A stretch of 64,000 nt of DNA from Phallus indusiatus (GCA_027605045.1 JAQFWX010000037.1:248001-312000), one strand, 5' to 3'; counted from the first letter of the stretch, positions 1 to 10,752 are shown. Numbers and translations: made by a program. The notes: generated by a model not told the origin, from the letters alone.

Positions 1-2736
1 TATGCCAGTCCGTCACCAGCGACAGCTGGTAATTCCCAATCCCCTGAGCCTGCACCAACAGGCACCAGACAACGTTCCCAGAACGTTACCCCAGGACCGA
101 GTACGCGTCCTGATAGACCTCCTACTCAAGGAGCTACAGCATATACAGCTCCTAGAAACCCCGGCCCCGAAATAGAGGCTGGCAGAGAAACAGTGAGACG
201 AATGCACCGTTTCACAAGACAACCGCCTCACGAGTCTGACGCGGTTGGTGACTATATCGATACCGAGATAGCCACGCGACTGGTGAACCAGTCGCGAAAT
301 GGAGCACCCCACGAGAGGATGCTGAAGTGGTCGCCCAAGCTGCCCTCGAATACCAGAGGATAGCAAGGCTACTCTCCGACAGAGCAATCCGTACGCATGC
401 ACGGGCTGTGGAGACGGCCACTAACGCGCTCGAGGAAGCTGTAGCAGGCTCTCTCGAGACTGACACTCCCAACGAGCAGCAAATGCGGATCATCCAAGAT
501 AGGATCCGCATCGCGAGGGACGCGCGTATGAACGCGGTCCGCCATGCTCGTGTGCTTGAAGGTGGCTATAATGCCATCACTGGCGATAGGATCCCATCGC
601 CAGACCCAGCCACAAGCTCAAGTCGTCCAGACGACAGAGCATCACCCCTGGCAGACAACTGCCAAGGCAAAGTGCCGAGCCCAATGGGCAGAGGCAAGCA
701 TCTGCTAACCCAGCAGAAGCACCACGTATCGATCCATATGATGGATACGCTCGTCGACCACAGTATGGCGAGGATCTCCGCGCCACACCGTTCGATGAGG
801 AACGTGTTGAAAGGTTTGACCCTTTCAACGACGACGCCCCAGTACTTGAGGGCGTCATAGCCATGGTTCAAGAAGCCCTGATTGCAAACAGGGATATGAT
901 GCCAGGCAACTCGCCCTTGCGAAAGCAGGAGCGAAGATAGGGCTCCCGCCCACATATAGCGGCTCGTCCAGAGCTGAGGACTTCGACAACTTTGTGTCGG
1001 GTCTGTTACGCTGGCTACGCGTAAACCACCTGCTTGGAGAAGTCAGCCAAGCAGAGCAACTCTCCTTTCTAGGCATGCGCCTAGAAGGGTTGGCACAAGA
1101 GTGGTTCACCCAGAACGTGGAACGAGGTACTCGTCCCATGCATGAGTGGACCCTAGTCCCCGCTTTACGGAGACTACACGAACGATTCCTCCCACCCCAC
1201 TCGAGAAGTGAGGTGGCGATCCAGTTCGAACGCGAACGGCAAGGATCGCACTCTGTACACGAATACATGAGTGCGTTACTCACGCTAGCCAACAGACTAG
1301 CGCACCCTCCTGATGATTATACATTCAGGAGGAGGTTCCTTGATGGGCTGAACCACAGCCTCGCCGCTGAAGTAGCATTCAGAGGCGGTAGTCCTGAGCA
1401 GATGTCTGCTAAGGAACTTCTTGCACTCGCCATCCAAGTAGAGGAGGCGTTCAAGAAGCGGAGGTCGATAACGGCCTCCCAAGGAAGCACTACCCGTCCA
1501 ACGGGTAGTAGTGGCAGTAGTGGTAGTGGCAGCAGCAGCAGCCACACCAACTTGGCCAGACAAGCGCATTCAAACAATATGCGCTTGAACCAGAGGAACC
1601 AAGGTCCCTCTGCGCGTCCTCATGAGACGCGAACTAATGGCAATTCCCCATTGGGGAATCGCCCCTCGAGCTCATCAAGCTCGAGAAATCATAACTCGCA
1701 GCCCGCTAGGACTGCCCCAACTAGTACGAACAATCGCACTAGCACTACCCCTCCCACGTGTTTCAACTGTGGGCAGGTGGGACATTACAGAAATGCGTGC
1801 CCCAGACTGAGACAGGTACGAGCCAATGTGGGTCGTATCGAAGAGGTTGAAGAGACCTCTGGCGAGACATCGAACGATGCCCCGCAGGAGAACGTGGAAG
1901 ACCCCACAGCTGAACAAGCTGTGGAGGAAGAGGTGGCCCAAGACGAGCCCACCAACGACCCCGTCGAGGACGACGAGGGCATCCAATACCAATGGGACGA
2001 TGATGACAATGGTCCCAGTGTATACATGCTCCTCACAATTGGTGACGAGTATGAGGAGCGCAGACTGCACTTCGCGGTCCACAAGTCATCGCCATTGGAT
2101 GACAATGAGTCCTCGCTCGCTACGAGCAAGGAACCACTCTATGACCATACGGCTAGAGTGAGCTCTCGTGCCCCAACACGAGACAGAAACGCATCGAGAC
2201 CCATTGAGGGTTTCTGGCCAGTCAATGGCCAATTGGCCCACTGCCTAGTCGACAGTGGATGCCAGGGGATGATCATGTCCCCTCATTTCTCTCTTGCCAC
2301 CGGGGCAAGAACCTTCAAGCTCGACAAACCTGTCGTGCTGCAGCTGGCCGTTAAGGGCAGCAAGTCTTCCATCCAGTATGGAACGTACACCCGAATCCAA
2401 TTCGGAGGTATCGATGTCCAAGAGTACTTTGACATCGTCAACATCGATCACTATGATGTGATCATTGGCGTCCCATTCCTGAGACGCTACAACATCTGCC
2501 TGGATTTCAGCAGAGGTACAATCACCCGCGACGGCGAGGTGATTGACACCAATCACCATGTGATTGGACACGCTCCTGAAACAGGAGCGATGGTGCTAGC
2601 CAGCACCCAACATTCCAGCTCCTCCGTCCCTGAGATGACGGAAGAGAATATCCCAGCACTCATCGAGTACTGGAAGAACAAGTACAGTGACCTGTTCGGT
2701 CCTGTCCCTTCCCGACTTCCCCATTTCGGGAAGTGA
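1..2736 (+). CDS. gag-protease polyprotein of element A, 5' partial, frame breaks
   Basis: This is the structural and protease part of element A. The reading path is frame 1 to about 305, frame 3 to about 645, frame 2 to about 892, then frame 1 to the stop at 2734-2736. Each step is -1 and falls on a C or G run. A retrotransposon gag capsid-like region lies around 930-1460. A serine/glycine-rich linker follows, then a zinc knuckle CFNCGQVGHYRNACP at about 1760-1804. After an acidic stretch comes an aspartic protease domain with the active-site motif LVDSGCQG at about 2246-2269 and a later VIIGVPFLRR strand. The final residues run into pol through one more C-run length change, giving the usual LREVNH-type entry into the reverse transcriptase region. 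Gag packages the RNA and protease cuts the polyprotein. Domain identity is clear; whether the frame breaks are biological or sequencing error is open. Confidence 0.88.
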
Positions 2737-5700
2737 ATCACCAGATTCCTCTTATTGAGCCCAATAAGAAGATCCGGTACCACCTTCCCAGGTGTCCGGA
2801 TGCGCTCAAAGCGCTACTCGCTGAAAAGATTCAGCGATACGTAGCTGCAGGCTGGTGGGAACCAACTGTAGCTACACAGGCAATCCCTATGCTTTGCCTG
2901 CAGAAACGAGCCGTAGTCCTAGCACTACGGACCGTGTTCGATCTGCGCCTGCAGAACGAAAACACAGAGAAGGACGTAACGCCCTTCCCTGACCAGGAAA
3001 CCATCCGCCAGAACGTGGCGAGACACAAATACAGATCAAAAATTGATCTGACTGAGGCGTACGAGCAAGTACGCATAGTCCCAGAGGACGTCCACAAGAC
3101 GACCTTTGCCACCATCTATGGCACTTTCAAGAGCCATGTCATGCAGCAAGGAGACTGTAATGCCCCATCGACGTTTCAACGTCTGATGACTCACATATTT
3201 AGGGACTGCATCGGTCGTTCGACGGATGCATACATAGACGACGTGTTCGTCTATTCAAACACAATAGATCTGCATCAGCAGCATCTAGAGAATGCCTTCT
3301 CGCGTCTGCGAGAAGCACAACTTTACCTAAGTAGTCATAAAGTTGATTTGTACTCTAAGCGACTGGAGTGCTTAGGCCACATCATCGACGATGATGGCAT
3401 CCATCCCGATCACGAGAAGATGGACAAAATACGTGAGTGGAGAACTCCACGCACGTATAACGATGTCCAGAAATTTCTGGGCCTCGTACAATACGTTGCG
3501 GCATACCTACCAGGGGTAGCCGCATACACTACACCACTATCAGGGTGTACGTACAACAACAGACCGTTCGTATGGACGCCGTTGTTGAACAAGTGCTTTG
3601 ATTCAATCAAAGCACTCACGCGAAAGGCTCCTATCTTGAAGCCTATTAACGTGGACGACCCAGATCCAATTTGGGTCGTAACCGACGGCTCTAAATGTGG
3701 CGTCGGTGCCTATTATGGGCAAGGGCCTACATGGCAAACGTGTAGGCCAGCAGGGTTTCTCTCGAAGAAGTTCACCCCTGCTCAATACAACTACCGCACC
3801 CATGAGCATGAGCTCATCGCGGTACTTGAAGCCTTCCTCAAGTGGGAAGACAAACTACTAGGGCGTAGATTCACCCTAGTAACGGACAACGAGGCCATGG
3901 TCCACTTCAAGACCCAGCCTCGCATGTCACCGCGTCAAGCACGGTGGTATGAATACCTGTCTCGTTTTGACTACGAGACGATTCATGTCAAGGGCGTCAC
4001 TAACAATGTCGCCGATGGCCTCTCTCGTTATTACGAAGAGGACACTCCGGATGAGGTTCACCCTCCGGAGGTATACGTCAATGCTGACGTTAGACTTGAT
4101 CCCGAAGGGGATCATCTTCCCATCGAAAGAAGGGATGAAGTGAGAGTGAACGTTATTACACGTTCACGAGTACGAGAGGAACCTCGAGTTGAAGGTCCCT
4201 CAAATACTACACCTTCTGATATTACAGAAGCGCAATCCGATGAGGATATACTTGCTCTAAGTGCAGAGCAAGACAGCAAGCTTCTTAAAGCCAAAATTGA
4301 GGGCTTTGCTGAATTCACCTCGCTGATACAGCAAGGTTATCACAAGGACCCAGTATTTAAGCTGGTTCTTGCCAACCCGAACGCTCACAAGGCGTTTGGA
4401 ATTAAAAATCAACTGATCTTTACCAAGAATCAGTTCCTCCGCGATGTATTATGCGTCCCCCATAACGCATTTTACAAGGGGAGGAGGATCACTGAGATTA
4501 TAATCAGTGAGGCCCACCAAATTGTTGGGCACTTCGGACGTTACAAAACGTCTCAGTACGTTAGACAAGCGTACTGGTGGAAATCGATGATTGAAGACAT
4601 CGATACGTTCTGCAGATCCTGCGGAACGTGCCAGACCAATAAAGGGGAGAATAATCACCCCAGTGGTCTGTTAAAACAACTCCCGATTCCCAATAGACCT
4701 TGGGAATCGATTGGAATGGACTTCGTCGGTCCATTACCCATTTCAAACGGCCACGACTTCCTATTCGTCGTGATTGACAGACTGACCTCTATGGTTCGTC
4801 TGATGCCAACCACCACCAAGCTGACCGCCAAGGGCACAGCCTGGTTATACCTCAGTGAAGTCGTAAGACTCCACGGTGTCCCTGACTCAATCGTGAGTGA
4901 CAGGGATGCACGATTCACTGCCAAGTTCTGGCAGGAACTGCAACGCCTAATGGGGACACGATTGCTCATGTCCACGGCGTTCCATCCGCAAACGGATGGA
5001 TCTACCGAGCGAGCCAATCGCTCGATTGGCCAAATACTTCGTTCCGTGATACAGAACGATCAAAAAGATTGGGCCGAAAGGATCCCAATGGTGGAGTTTG
5101 CTATTAATAGCAGCACCAGCGAAACCACTGGTTTCGCGCCGTTTGAACTCAATTACGGCTATCTTCCCAGTTTGGGAAGGAAAATTGAGACGAACACCAA
5201 ATTCAAAGGTGTTCAACACTTTGCTCAACAGGCAAAGTGGAATCTCATGATAGCGCATGACGCTATCATAGCCAGTCGCGTTAAACAGGCTCACTACGCG
5301 AACAACTCACGGCGCGATGCACCGGAGTATAAAGAGGGTGACCTCGTCTATCTGTCGACGAGGAACCTCAACCTCCCCAAGGGAGAGTTAAGAAGTTGAT
5401 CCCGCGTTATGTGGGACCATACAAAATATTGTCCGCTAAAGACAATATCACAGTGAAACTTGAGCTCTCTGAGGAGCTCAAGCAACGTCGCATAAATCCC
5501 GTATTTCACGTGGATTTGATTAAACCTCACATCGCTAATGACGACGAGAGGTTTCCACGCCGCGATACACTCACGGCGTATGATTTTGGACAGCCAGACG
5601 ATGCTGAATGGCACGTCGAGGAACTCCTAGCTCATCGCTGGAGTGGAACTCGCGAGAAAGATCTCGAGTTCCTAGTCCAGTGGACCCTTGGGGATACCAC

Positions 5701-5908
5701 TTGGGAACCTTACAGTAACTGTAAGGACTTGCAAGCTCTAGACGAGTACTTGCAATTACGAGGCGTAAACGAGCCTCGGCAGCTGCCACGACTATCCAAT
5801 CACGGAGAGTCGCGGACCAGCAACAAGCGCCCAGATCCCACTCGGGATCTGCTTGAAGATCCCACCCACAGGGATCCACTGGCACTTCACTGCTACGCGG
5901 TGAGGTAA
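2733..5908 (+). CDS. pol of element A: reverse transcriptase, RNase H, integrase, chromodomain
   Basis: This is the replication and integration polyprotein. The reverse transcriptase core has the catalytic motif YIDDVFVYS at 3231-3257. RNase H starts with VVTDGSKCGVGA near 3676. The integrase HHCC finger spans about 4510-4640 (HQIVGHF ... CRSCGTCQ). The integrase D,D-35-E core has GMDFVGPL near 4717, VSDRDARF near 4891 and the glutamate in STERANRSI near 5002. A GPY/F region (LIPRYVGPYKIL) follows. A chromodomain lies at about 5608-5760 (EWHVEELLAHRW ... TTWEPYSNCKDL). The frame changes from 3 to 2 at about 5383 by loss of one base in a G run, so the GPY region and chromodomain lie in the second piece. 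The chromodomain is expected to steer integration toward marked chromatin. All catalytic residues I can place are present. Confidence 0.92.
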
Positions 5909-5941
5909 TTTTCACTTGGGCGCTCCATGAGGCCGCCCAAG

Positions 5942-5949
5942 TATATAAC
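5942..5949 (+). promoter_or_regulatory. TATA-like box ahead of the third ORF of element A
   Basis: The sequence tatataac lies between the end of pol and the ATG at 5989, followed by a pyrimidine-rich stretch (tcttttctcctc). The spacing is compatible with a fungal core promoter, which suggests a separate transcript for the third ORF. This is inference from motif and spacing only. Confidence 0.4.
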
Positions 5950-5988
5950 CCAAAAGTCCGTTCACGGTCTTTTCTCCTCAACACCCCC

Positions 5989-7741
5989 ATGCCTGACAGC
6001 AAGGGAAAGCAACGCGAACGATCACGCTCGCGGTCGCCTACGCCGCAACCTGTTAGTAGGTTCAAAAAGCAGAGGCTCAACTGGCCCTGCAAAGGTCCGA
6101 ATGGACCTTAGACGCGATGGACGGATGCATATCCGTCTATCATAACAATGATAGTTGCACTGCGTGCAACGACTTTGCCAGTCACCTGGCAGGCCCCGCT
6201 GGCAGCGGGGCAATCATCCTTGACCATGATATGGTCAAGCAGGCCGTCTACAAGGCCTTTCCCTTCATAAGGAGGGAGTACTATCATCTAGACGAACGTC
6301 TAGAAGAAGCTGAAAAGGACGTCAAGTCCTTGACAGACCACCTCGACGATGCGAATCGTCGTATCTGCGAGCTGAAAGCTCGCATTGCTGAACTTGAACG
6401 TTCAGCGTCGACGGCAGGCCCGTCGACTACCCCATCGACCTCCAAGAAGCGGTCGAGAGACCAGGCCGATAAAGCGCCTGAACCATCCCAGGCAGCCCCT
6501 TTGCCTGATATTTTCAACGACATGTCGTCTGACGACGACATGGAAGACATAGTCGATGATAACGACTATGATGACGACGCCTCCATCGCGTCGTCCACCA
6601 AACGCAAACCTCAGCGTACCTACGCTGATGCAACCAAGGCATCGGGCTCTCGCGATGCTGCCCCGGTTTCTCCAAGGAAACCCTCTGGTCCGTATCCACG
6701 GACCAAGCCAGGATGGGACTCCAACCGGGACCCATGGCCCTTCTTCGTCAAGGGCTTCGACCCCACTGTTAGTGGGGATCACTCTCTGGTGCCTGGCACC
6801 CCCAATCCTACTGCATGGTATAACACCTGCAGCCTCGACGAACCATTGTTCGTCGAGATTGGAACCCGGGTTTGGACCGACCCCCGGTGTTCACGTACCC
6901 GATGACAGGGGGTTCACATGCGTATTTCATACGCATGGACTCGCTGGCGCAGATCCATGAAGGAGCGTCGCCTGGCGAGAAAGACCGCCAAGCTTGAAGC
7001 TATGGAGGCTGCCGCCAACCGTCCATCGGTGGTGTCTATCTCGGGAGAACTCATACACCCCGAGATCAAGTATTTAATCAATACTTGGAATGCGGACCCT
7101 AACCAGGTCCTCCTTACATCCGACTAATGTCGGATGGATCATTAAACCCTCAAGATGTTGAGGTGTTCGCATGGCTCAAACGAGTCACACGTACTCGTGA
7201 AGTACGTGCCAAGTTCCTCGAGAAGGCGGCTGAGTGCCTCCTCGACCCCGCACTTACTGTGTGGGAAGAAGTTCTCGGTGGTAAGGGTAATTCCTCCACC
7301 CACCTGCCTTCCACGCTTATGGAAGGCTACACTCGTTCCTTCGAGTGCAAATCCCCCTCCTCCATTACCATAGAGGAGGTGATTCGCTCCATGCATGCCA
7401 ATGGAGCGACGACAAGACGCGTCACTGAGGTGATCGCGCCCCTTCTCCAACGATACGCCAATGGAGAAGATGTCAATCGCATCGCGCATGACTATCGCGT
7501 GCGCCGTGGACTGGATCGTCCAACAAAAAAGGCGCGTACGACTCAGTCGTCCGCCCCCGCCGTCCATGCGTCGGCTTCACCTGCCAGCATCGTGGCAGGC
7601 CAGCCTAACAAGGTCTACTCCCCGTCCGTCCCAATTCAGATGACGGACGAGGAATTGTTAAGGCCCCCTGAGGACCTTGACGCGCCGCATCCGAGTGCCT
7701 CGGAGAGCATGGAGATTGACTACAGCAATCCCTCTGACTGA
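5989..7741 (+). CDS. third ORF of element A, coiled-coil protein of unknown function
   Basis: I do not recognise this protein family. It begins at ATG 5989 with an arginine/serine-rich basic start (RERSRSRSPTPQ). It then shifts frame at an A run near 6066 into a long open frame through 6905. Visible parts are a CTAC cysteine pair near 6150, a likely coiled coil at about 6280-6410 rich in E, L and R, a basic KKRSRDQ nuclear-localisation-like patch, and an acidic stretch at about 6520-6580. It continues through a C-run shift near 6879, an extra G near 6965 and a C-run shift near 7103 into a second folded-looking part (7127-7500) with a basic, proline-rich tail ending at 7741. It sits where envelope or other accessory ORFs lie in some gypsy elements, but there is no signal peptide or membrane segment. 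Possible roles are RNA or chromatin binding; nothing in the sequence proves either. Confidence 0.7.
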
Positions 7742-7789
7742 TTACAGTCAGACGCCTCCTCTTCGCGATCCCATGACTTGGAGTCCAAG

Positions 7790-7803
7790 TCACAAGGGGA
7801 GGA
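7790..7803 (+). promoter_or_regulatory. polypurine tract of element A
   Basis: A purine-rich stretch (caaggggagga) directly precedes the TGTAACG start of the 3' LTR. In LTR elements such a tract primes plus-strand DNA synthesis. The placement next to the LTR boundary is the main evidence. Confidence 0.75.
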
Positions 7804-8123
7804 TGTAACGGATCCACCGTATGCGGTGGATTGAGTATATGCCACTTGGGCATATGCAGAGGGCTTCGCCCTCTGCAGTAATTACTATTAGTACTTCTAA
7901 TAATAGAGGCGCTTAACGCCTCTGGCTCGCCGTGACGCGGCGAGCCATTATGTAATAACTGTACATTAGTAGTAGTTACGCGCGTGCTGATTTAGCACGC
8001 GCATTTTGTTTTTACACCATAATAATACAGCACCCTTGGTCTGTTATATTGGTGTGAGGACTACAGCGTGATAAAACTTGTGTACCGTACGCGGTACACT
8101 ATAAAAAGTAACGAAGCGTTACA
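7804..8123 (+). repeat. 3' LTR of element A (320 bp)
   Basis: The LTR starts with TGTAACG right after the polypurine tract and ends with CGTTACA at 8117-8123, a perfect 7-bp terminal inversion. The interior is built largely of strong hairpins: 7856-7864/7868-7876, 7924-7932/7938-7946 and 7980-7988/7994-8002, each with 9-bp perfect stems. A tatatg stretch lies near 7836. The downstream boundary is supported independently, because the host transposase-like exon resumes at 8124 in frame with its paralogue. The 5' LTR is outside the window. Confidence 0.88.
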
Positions 8124-9104
8124 AGCATGTGATTCGTAGCAATTAATTTCTTGAGAATCAGAATTAAAGAGTGCGATAAGATAGTCGATATGATATTCGT
8201 TTAGATTCCGCAGGCGTAAATGATTGTGATTTATAGATGAATATTTTTCACAGCTATTAATTGAGTTCAGCAGAATTGATTATACCATTAAGTAATTCTT
8301 ACCAAACGTAGTAATGATTGTATTGATCTATGCGAAGAACAACTTTTCCACCACAAGCTCGTTTCTTTCCCGGTGAGCGGCTGTCCTTCAACGCAACCAG
8401 ACCTGACGGGCAACTTCGGGTTTCTTCATGACCGGAGTCCGATGTGCGGAATGAACAACCGTGATCATTCAACGCGCAGAAAAAACCAAGAGTTTTCATA
8501 AAAACCTCGCCCCAGGTGTCATATGTCAGTGAGGAGACTGGTTTTCCAACTTGCGCAGGATTGAACGAACATCTTTTCACAGAGCAACCTAATACAGCAA
8601 TAATTCTCAGATATAAATCGCTGAGGAGAATCAATACTTACATGTATACCGTGATTTAGTGCAACTGACCGGCTTGCCAGTATCTTTGTCGTGGAGCAGA
8701 AAGCATACAACGTCCTCATCAGACCCGTGTTTTCCACCGAGCGAGTACTGTAGGTTATGCTGCGGATGAATATAGTTCGTGGGGTCGCCTATCGAGAAGA
8801 TATGAGCAATCGCGATGCCATGATCAGTTCCTGTTGCAGGGGTCTCTACTATTACACCAGGAGGATGGTGTATGATGCCGTGAACGTATGCCTTACGGGT
8901 TACACGACCCATGGTCAAAATCTCCTTTTCTGAAGCGAACATAACAGGCGGCGGCGGCTGATACTTAATGTCTATATTACAAACAGAAGACAATATAGGA
9001 GTCGCATCGGAAACAGGGTTTTCAGTGTCAAAACCGACTGGAAACTGAGCGTTTTGAGCAGTGCCGACGATCTGTCCTTGCGAATACAGAGGCGATGGCG
9101 ACAT
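8124..9104 (-). pseudogene. MULE-like transposase gene, copy 1, cut by element A
   Basis: This is a paralogue of the intact transposase-like gene at 27247-30651, on the opposite strand. Exon 1 runs from about 9104 down to 8642, exon 2 from 8588 to 8303 and exon 3 from 8253 to 8124. Both introns have GT-AG ends and the same phases as the intact copy. Shared motifs include RKAYVHG, NLQYSLGGKH, CFLLHDKDTGKPV, GEVFMKTLGFFCAL and, in exon 3, NHNHLRLRNLNEY, which covers the end of the proposed N-terminal zinc finger. The reading frame is open up to 8124, where the LTR of element A begins. The catalytic half must lie beyond the 5' end of element A, outside the window. The start at MSPSPLYS (9104) is chosen because the frame further upstream is less similar; an ATG at 9140 is also in frame. 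Confidence 0.8.
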
Positions 9105-9557
9105 AGATAGTGAAAGAGGGAGAGAAAAGTTGGGAAACACGAAACGTTGGGCAACACCTTAGCTAAATTTTTTTTTGCCATGGAATTCGCGTTGGTGAAA
9201 ATTTCTGAATTGAACAAATAACAGGAGATGTTTGTCTTCGCAAGTCGTTTTCACCGCTGCACTCAGGAGCTGGTTGGGTATTTTGTCAATGAGGTAAAAA
9301 TGTACGCCACAATAGAGTCCCTGAATACAAAACATTCTCGGATAATCAAATTGAAAAATCAGAAAGATGGGATTGGTCTCTCGTACTCTACCGCTCTCCG
9401 TGACCTATATATGGTGATGATCGTCGCAGTGACGGAGGAGCCTCTCGGACCAGTCAATAGAAATAATAATAGAAAATGATTTGATTTTCACGCTATTTAT
9501 TTGCCTCATGTTGACACGTCTAACGAGTCTATTACATTAAATAAATCTAGACTCTCC
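9105..9557. promoter_or_regulatory. divergent intergenic region between copy-1 transposase-like and zinc-finger genes
   Basis: This AT-rich stretch separates two genes read in opposite directions. The same head-to-head layout is found at 26275-27246. I see no further gene in it; the open frame at 9228-9479 has no recognisable feature. Confidence 0.4.
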
Positions 9558-10752
9558 ATGCGCATATATAAGGAGGCCATGAATGCGCTATCTCAAGTCA
9601 CCAAACATCTTTCCTACCATTTTACCCCCAGATGCGCTACCACAGCTCTTTCTTTCATTCTGACTGTATTAGCCCACGCTTTCATTCCTCTAACAGATGA
9701 CCTGATCGTCACAGATCGTCTCAACGTCAATCAGCGCATCCTCTCCATCTTTTTGACCCCTCACTTCGTGCCATTTACAGATCTGGCCTTGAGGCGCAAG
9801 CACGCTCCCAAAACATCGTCGTTTGCGATCCAGTCACCAAACAAGCCGACGAAATAGCTTAGTATGTCCTCAAAAAATTTTTTTTCACGTTCACTGACCC
9901 GAGTGGCGGTTTTAGCCCTTTGACAAGTTCTCGCGAGACCACTCCTGTCACTCCCCGCCGCAAAGCCCGCCCAGTAACTTCCCGAGGTATTAAACTTTAT
10001 TTAAATGTTTTAAGACTTGGATTTTGCTGCTGGTGCTCTCTGTGCTCCGAAAGACCTCGATTTGCAAAGATGAGAGGTGACGCTGAAGGAGCGTATCTCG
10101 AGTGCTATCAATGTGGTTTTTATGGTATGTCCATCTGCTTCAGCTAGTGATATGACTTCTCACACTGTCTCAGTTGATCTGGATAAAATCTACGAGACGG
10201 CGACGAGGCATACGATATATCCTGAAGCTGATCAAAGCGGTATTGTTGAATTTTTATAGCTTGCCCAAATTTTTACTCATCTACACTAAGCACTTCAACC
10301 AGTGACAACGACTTTCATTGGAGCAGGAGAGGCATTTCATTTGAGACGCAAATCTATGGCTCTAAACTGTGAGTACAATGTGAAATATTTTAGTCAGAGG
10401 TCTATCGCTAAATTTAAACACGGCATATATAGACCCGGCGGCCCAGACTCGTGCCAATGTCAAGCGCGAAACCAAAAGTCCCGAGTTCCCCTCTACCGCC
10501 TCAGAAATCTTGGACGGGATTGAGGATCCTCAAAGCTCAGAGTCCAGTCCTAAAAGAAAATCACCAAAATCGGACTCAAAAAAGAAATCCGGCTTTTGGA
10601 GTGGACCGGGTCAGAATCTAAGTGGTAAATGGCAATTTGATTTTGAAGAGAGCTATGTCCAATGCCCTCATTGCGACAAATATTTGATAAAAACTAATTT
10701 AGATAGTCACATGTTTTCTGAGAATTGTGTGATTGACCTTGACTCTGACTGA
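9558..10752 (+). CDS. GRF-like/C2HC zinc-finger protein, copy 1
   Basis: This is a paralogue of the minus-strand gene at 24896-26274. The clearest match is a cysteine-rich segment at about 10013-10120, with ECYQCGFY near its end. It is interrupted by a GT-AG intron at the same place as in the paralogue and followed by an exon ending IYPEADQS (paralogue: IYPSLNPD). The last exon (about 10420-10752) is serine/lysine-rich and ends with a CPHCDKYLIKTNLDSH finger before the stop at 10750-10752. The 5' exon is uncertain; an ATG at 9558 opens a frame to 9857, but I cannot align it with the paralogue. It stands head-to-head with the transposase-like gene, so it probably belonged to the same mobile element. 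Function is unknown. Confidence 0.55.

Larger units (their letters stand above)
1..8123 (+). mobile_element. Ty3/gypsy chromovirus (element A), 5' end outside window
   Basis: This is an LTR retrotransposon read on the plus strand. Its order is gag with a CCHC knuckle, protease, reverse transcriptase, RNase H, integrase, chromodomain, an extra third ORF, a purine-rich tract and a 3' LTR. The order protease-RT-RNaseH-IN-chromodomain is that of Ty3/gypsy chromoviruses. The window opens inside gag, so the 5' LTR and primer binding site are not seen. The element ends at 8123 inside exon 3 of a minus-strand transposase-like gene; the next five bases (agcat) are the expected target duplication but cannot be confirmed without the other end. 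About nine frame breaks occur, nearly all at homopolymer runs. Short perfect inverted repeats are unusually dense over its whole length. Confidence 0.93.
1..8123. repeat. dense field of short perfect inverted repeats co-extensive with element A
   Basis: More than forty perfect stems of 8-11 bp with loops of about 1-13 nt can be read by eye, plus many of 6-7 bp. Examples (left arm/right arm) are 275-283/288-296, 483-491/503-511, 1030-1037/1047-1054, 1067-1074/1079-1086, 1489-1497/1501-1509, 3593-3603/3605-3615, 4251-4258/4265-4272, 4684-4692/4701-4709, 4981-4988/4993-5000, 5119-5126/5130-5137, 5247-5255/5261-5269, 6521-6529/6534-6542, 6834-6843/6848-6857 and 6917-6925/6929-6937. They occur in gag, pol, the third ORF and the LTR alike. 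They stop at 8123; flanking DNA and element B show only isolated cases. Confidence 0.9.

Noticed and set aside
1675..2129. Minus-strand open frames opposite gag of element A
   Set aside because: Shadows of the gag coding strand; no independent motif.
1..8123. CRISPR-like or tandem repeat array as an explanation of the repeated stems
   Set aside because: The stems differ in sequence from one to the next, with no common repeat unit or spacer length.
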